Shown here: one piece after another, positions 61,181 to 64,000 of the stretch
Position numbering within the stretch: position 1 is the first letter of the stretch
Layout: each line of letters starts with the position of its first letter
Source of the DNA: Clostridia bacterium
Lineage (GTDB): Bacteria; Bacillota; Clostridia; Oscillospirales; Acutalibacteraceae
Length of the DNA stretch: 64,000 bases
Direction: 5' to 3'
NCBI GenBank assembly: GCA_017416765.1
Contig: JAFQBE010000033.1
Span: 1-64,000 of the forward strand
Translations under genes and position numbers: made by a program
Notes under the pieces: generated by a model
Seen by the model: the letters and a program-made list of their open reading frames with translations, nothing else
Database searches by the model: none
Told to the model about the DNA's origin: nothing

Positions 61181-62989
61181 TTATTCTCTTGTCAGCCAGA
61201 TAAGCATATCCGTTTCGCCTCTGTTTGCATAAGCATAATAAGGAATAAGCTTTATTTTCTGTTCGACATAGTTTTCATCGTAATCGTAGTAGAGCTCGTC
61301 AGAATCGGGCTTTATAAAGCCGTCAAGCTCTATTCCGTAAAAGCTGAATTCATCGTTTTTAATAAGTTTTCCTTCGGCTTTTGTATCAACATAAAGGTTT
61401 TTGAGCGGCAGGGGATTATCCACACCTTCTGCGCAGTAAACAAGCGGACCGCGCTGAACGGCAATTCTGCCGCAGCACTGACGCACCTTCGGGTTTGCCT
61501 GAACAAAGCGCACGGGCATATCAAGCGAATATTCTATAACATCGCCGTCGGCAACATCAACATAAATAAAGCCATCGTCTGCAAGCGCTGCGTTTTTACC
61601 GCCGTTCAATGTATAGCTTCTGCACCATGCGGGCAAACGCAGTGCAAGTCTGAAATTGCCGGAGCAGGTGATTCTGATTTTACCGTTTTCGGGGTAAAGT
61701 GTTTCAACGGTGGTTTTTTTGCCGTCGGCTTCAAAGTCGCCGCCAATGAAGTGGTGAACCCACAGTGTATCATCGCTTGCCGAGCAGGCGATTTCGCCCA
61801 GGCTTGCAATAAGCCTTGTAACATTGGGCGGACAGCAGGAGCAGTCAAAAACTTCCAAACGCTGTGTAATCGGGTAGAAGGGTCTGTGTCTGTTATCCTT
61901 GGGATTGCTGATGCCGATAAGGTCAACTTCAATTGAATTATCGTAGAAGAAGCCCTTGCCGTCAAGCGATAAGCCGCAAAGAAAACCGTTGTAAAGTGCA
62001 AGCTCAGCCGCATCGTCATATTTTCTGTGCGGCTTTATTGCACTCATACGGCTTGCAAAAAGAATATAGCCTATATCTGCACAGGTTTCACAGTAGGACG
62101 ATGTTTCGGGTAAATCGTATTCGGGCAGGAAGGCTTCGCCCACGCAGGTCTGACCTAAACCGCCTGTAACATACATCTTTTTCTTTGCCATGTTGTCAAA
62201 AAGCTTGTCAGCGGCAGTGAACAATGAATCATCATCGCACTCTGCAGCTAAATCAGCCATTGCGCAATAAAGGTAAACGGCACGAACGCTGTGACCTACT
62301 GCTTCTTCCTGCTCTCTTACGGGCATATGTGCCTGGGAATAGGCATCATTTTCGGTTTTGCCGCGCTCGTCAACAAAGTGCTTGCTTAAATTGAGGTATC
62401 GCTTTTCGCCTGTTGCTCTGTAAAGCTTAACCAGCGCAAGCTCAATTTCTTCGTGACCGGGACTGTCAAACTCTGCCCACTTTTCGGTGACAAATGCCTT
62501 TTCAATCATATCGGCATAGTCGCACATGATTTTAAGGAATTTGTCCTTACCCGTTGCATTATAGTAAGTAACAGCCGCTTCCATCAGGTGACCTGCACAG
62601 TAAAGCTCGTGATTGTGCCTTGCGGTAAAACGGTCATCAGGCTCAAAAAGAGTATAGCAGATGTTGAAATATCCATCATCCCAACGGTTTTTATCTATCA
62701 GGTCTACAACTTCGTCAATTATGCTTTCAAGCTCTGCATCGGGTGTTTTGGCAATTATGTAAGCGGCACTTTCAAGCCACTTTGCAATATCCGAATCCCA
62801 GAAGATGTGCGGGCGGTTAGGCTCGCCCTTTTTCCAGTCGAGTTTAAATGCATCAAAGCGCCCCGTTTCCTTGAAACGGTCGTACACGCTGTGAATTGTC
62901 ACCTCGCGGTTGAGCTTTTGCCTGTCAGCCCAGAAGCCGTTGGTGATGTTGGTATCGTTAAAGGGGAGGTTTTTACTTGTCGGTTTCAT
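61181..62989 (-). CDS. GH127 beta-L-arabinofuranosidase-like glycoside hydrolase
   Basis: 602 residues from ATG 62989 (AGGAG 7 bp upstream); the extended frame to 63022 lacks an RBS. GH127 enzymes use a zinc-bound Cys nucleophile and Glu acid/base. The motifs are present: SYCETCAD (Glu301) and CSCCPPN (Cys385/Cys386). An (alpha/alpha)6 barrel covers the first 400 residues, followed by beta domains. It has no signal peptide. Its start overlaps the glycosyltransferase 3' end by 17 bp. Likely substrates are arabinofuranosides or related sugars of plant glycans. Confidence 0.88.
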   Translation of the reverse strand: MKPTSKNLPFNDTNITNGFWADRQKLNREVTIHSVYDRFKETGRFDAFKLDWKKGEPNRPHIFWDSDIAKWLESAAYIIAKTPDAELESIIDEVVDLIDKNRWDDGYFNICYTLFEPDDRFTARHNHELYCAGHLMEAAVTYYNATGKDKFLKIMCDYADMIEKAFVTEKWAEFDSPGHEEIELALVKLYRATGEKRYLNLSKHFVDERGKTENDAYSQAHMPVREQEEAVGHSVRAVYLYCAMADLAAECDDDSLFTAADKLFDNMAKKKMYVTGGLGQTCVGEAFLPEYDLPETSSYCETCADIGYILFASRMSAIKPHRKYDDAAELALYNGFLCGLSLDGKGFFYDNSIEVDLIGISNPKDNRHRPFYPITQRLEVFDCSCCPPNVTRLIASLGEIACSASDDTLWVHHFIGGDFEADGKKTTVETLYPENGKIRITCSGNFRLALRLPAWCRSYTLNGGKNAALADDGFIYVDVADGDVIEYSLDMPVRFVQANPKVRQCCGRIAVQRGPLVYCAEGVDNPLPLKNLYVDTKAEGKLIKNDEFSFYGIELDGFIKPDSDELYYDYDENYVEQKIKLIPYYAYANRGETDMLIWLTRE

Positions 62990-63938
62990 GTGGTTTCTCC
63001 TCTTTTTTCTTATTCGTTTCACGGATTATATATATAGGTCTGTTTTTGACTTCCATATAGGTTTTAGCAAGGTACTGACCCATGATGCCGGTGCAAAAAA
63101 GCTGAATTCCGCCGATGAAGCAGATGAAGCATACGGTTGAAGCCCAGCCCTGTACGGGGTCGTCGAAAAACAGCCTGCGGACGAAAACAACTACAACGCC
63201 CACAAAGGACATGATTGTGAAGAATATGCCTATCCACGAAGCAATATTGAGCGGAGTTTGCGAAAAGCTGATTATTCCTTCAAGCGAATATTTGAACAGC
63301 TTCCAGAAGCTCCATTTTGTTTCGCCTGCGGCACGTTCAACATTTTCAAACGGCAGCCAGTAGGTTTTAAAGCCTATCCAGCCGAAAATGCCCTTTGAAA
63401 AACGGTTGTATTCGCACATTCTGACAATGGCGTCTACCATATCGCGTTTCATAAGGCGGAAATCACGCGCACCATCAACAATATCGGCATCGGAAATTTT
63501 ATTGATTAATTTGTAGAACATACGGGCAAACATTGAGCGGATTTTCGGTTCGCCTGCGCGGGTTACCCTGCGCGTGGCAACGCTGTCATAGCCCTGATTT
63601 TTGATAATGCTCATCATTTCGGGCAGGAGTGAAGGCGGGTCCTGCAAATCGGCATCCATTACGGCAACATAGTCGCCTTCGGCTTCGCAGAAGCCTGCAT
63701 ACATTGCGGCTTCCTTGCCGAAGTTGCGTGAAAATGAAAGGTATCTTACCCTTTCATCGTTTTGAGAAAGCTGTTTTAAAATTTTGAGAGTGGAATCCTT
63801 TGACCCGTCATCAACAAAAAGAAATTCAAAGCCGTAATCGGGCATAAGTGCCGTAACCCGGCTGACTTCTTCGTAAAACAACGGCAACACCTCCTGCTCA
63901 TTGTAACAGGGGACAATAAGAGTGATTAATTCTTTCAT
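62973..63938 (-). CDS. GT2 bactoprenol glycosyltransferase (GtrB/DPM1-like)
   Basis: 321 residues. GT-A fold with VPCYNEQE, the nucleotide-binding FVDDGSKDST and DADLQDPP (DxD), and the ERAAGETKWSFWKL segment typical of GtrB-type enzymes. Two C-terminal membrane helices (about 235-260 and 270-295) complete the family layout. It transfers a sugar from a nucleotide donor to undecaprenyl phosphate at the membrane for later surface decoration. Its ATG overlaps the stop of the partial upstream gene (ATGA). Confidence 0.9.
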   Translation of the reverse strand: MKELITLIVPCYNEQEVLPLFYEEVSRVTALMPDYGFEFLFVDDGSKDSTLKILKQLSQNDERVRYLSFSRNFGKEAAMYAGFCEAEGDYVAVMDADLQDPPSLLPEMMSIIKNQGYDSVATRRVTRAGEPKIRSMFARMFYKLINKISDADIVDGARDFRLMKRDMVDAIVRMCEYNRFSKGIFGWIGFKTYWLPFENVERAAGETKWSFWKLFKYSLEGIISFSQTPLNIASWIGIFFTIMSFVGVVVVFVRRLFFDDPVQGWASTVCFICFIGGIQLFCTGIMGQYLAKTYMEVKNRPIYIIRETNKKKEEKPHETDK

Positions 63939-64000
63939 TGTTTCACTTCCTTATGGTAAATGTTAACAAAATCAGCATTGACTTTTGTGCGGTAATACTC
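63935..64000 (-). CDS. 3' end of an upstream gene (truncated by window)
   Basis: The last 21 codons and stop of a leftward gene, ending ...VNIYHKEVKQ. Its TGA overlaps the ATG of the glycosyltransferase (ATGA), which is why I accept it as real. Nothing can be said of its function. Confidence 0.55.
   Translation of the reverse strand, partial: EYYRTKVNADFVNIYHKEVKQ

Noticed and set aside
61148..61936. 262-codon rightward ORF antisense to GH127
   Set aside because: Cys/Ile-rich shadow of a well-supported gene on the other strand.

Overview
The window is chromosomal DNA of an anaerobic, spore-forming gut Firmicute, most likely a Clostridia/Oscillospiraceae (Ruminococcaceae)-type organism. The grounds are a small acid-soluble spore protein gene, purine-rich Shine-Dalgarno sites with TTGACA/TATAAT promoters, a sensory-type [FeFe]-hydrogenase module, glycan-degrading genes, giant secreted Ig-like proteins and moderate-to-low GC. 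No rRNA, tRNA or CRISPR array was found.

Left part (1-16.2 kb) is a glycan/sugar utilisation region. It holds two GH38 alpha-mannosidase genes; one is canonical, the other lacks the usual nucleophile. With them are a HAD phosphatase, a pentose-phosphate 3-epimerase and a ribokinase-like kinase, an MFS transporter and a GPH-type glycoside/cation symporter. Small zinc-ribbon membrane proteins sit between. The intergenic DNA carries a candidate small RNA with its own promoter and terminator (239-380), a second strongly structured RNA candidate (about 5790-6040) and several palindromic repeat families.

Middle part: a TetR regulator with an operator inside its own promoter precedes two giant secreted multi-domain proteins (17.1-32.3 kb, 2498 and 2542 residues). 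Then comes a mosaic accessory island (about 32.6-48.6 kb): an SASP gene with an odd tail, a HipB/HipA toxin-antitoxin pair, a tyrosine recombinase with a decayed duplicate of its 3' end, a long non-coding segment, and a seven-gene operon. In transcription order that operon encodes a response regulator, a sensor kinase, a long coiled-coil HlyD/MacA adaptor, a MacB-type permease, a Met-rich lipoprotein, an ABC ATPase and, at the very end, a 40-residue acidic amphipathic peptide with a strong RBS. A large serine recombinase closes the island.

Right part (48.6-64 kb): a membrane-linked MerR regulator, a uridine-kinase-like protein with an ECF S-component, and a compact sensory module (PHP phosphoesterase, DRTGG proteins, group D-like [FeFe]-hydrogenase, HATPase). 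An orphan ZnuB-like permease follows. Next is a DUF559 endonuclease with a palindromic repeat, present as one intact and one decayed copy. Last is a tight leftward gene string: glycosyltransferase, GH127, acyltransferase-like, recF and family-4 uracil-DNA glycosylase.

The most promising undescribed items are the acidic peptide at the end of the Met-rich export operon, the duplicated DUF559/palindrome unit, the GH38 paralogue without its nucleophile, and the two candidate structured RNAs.
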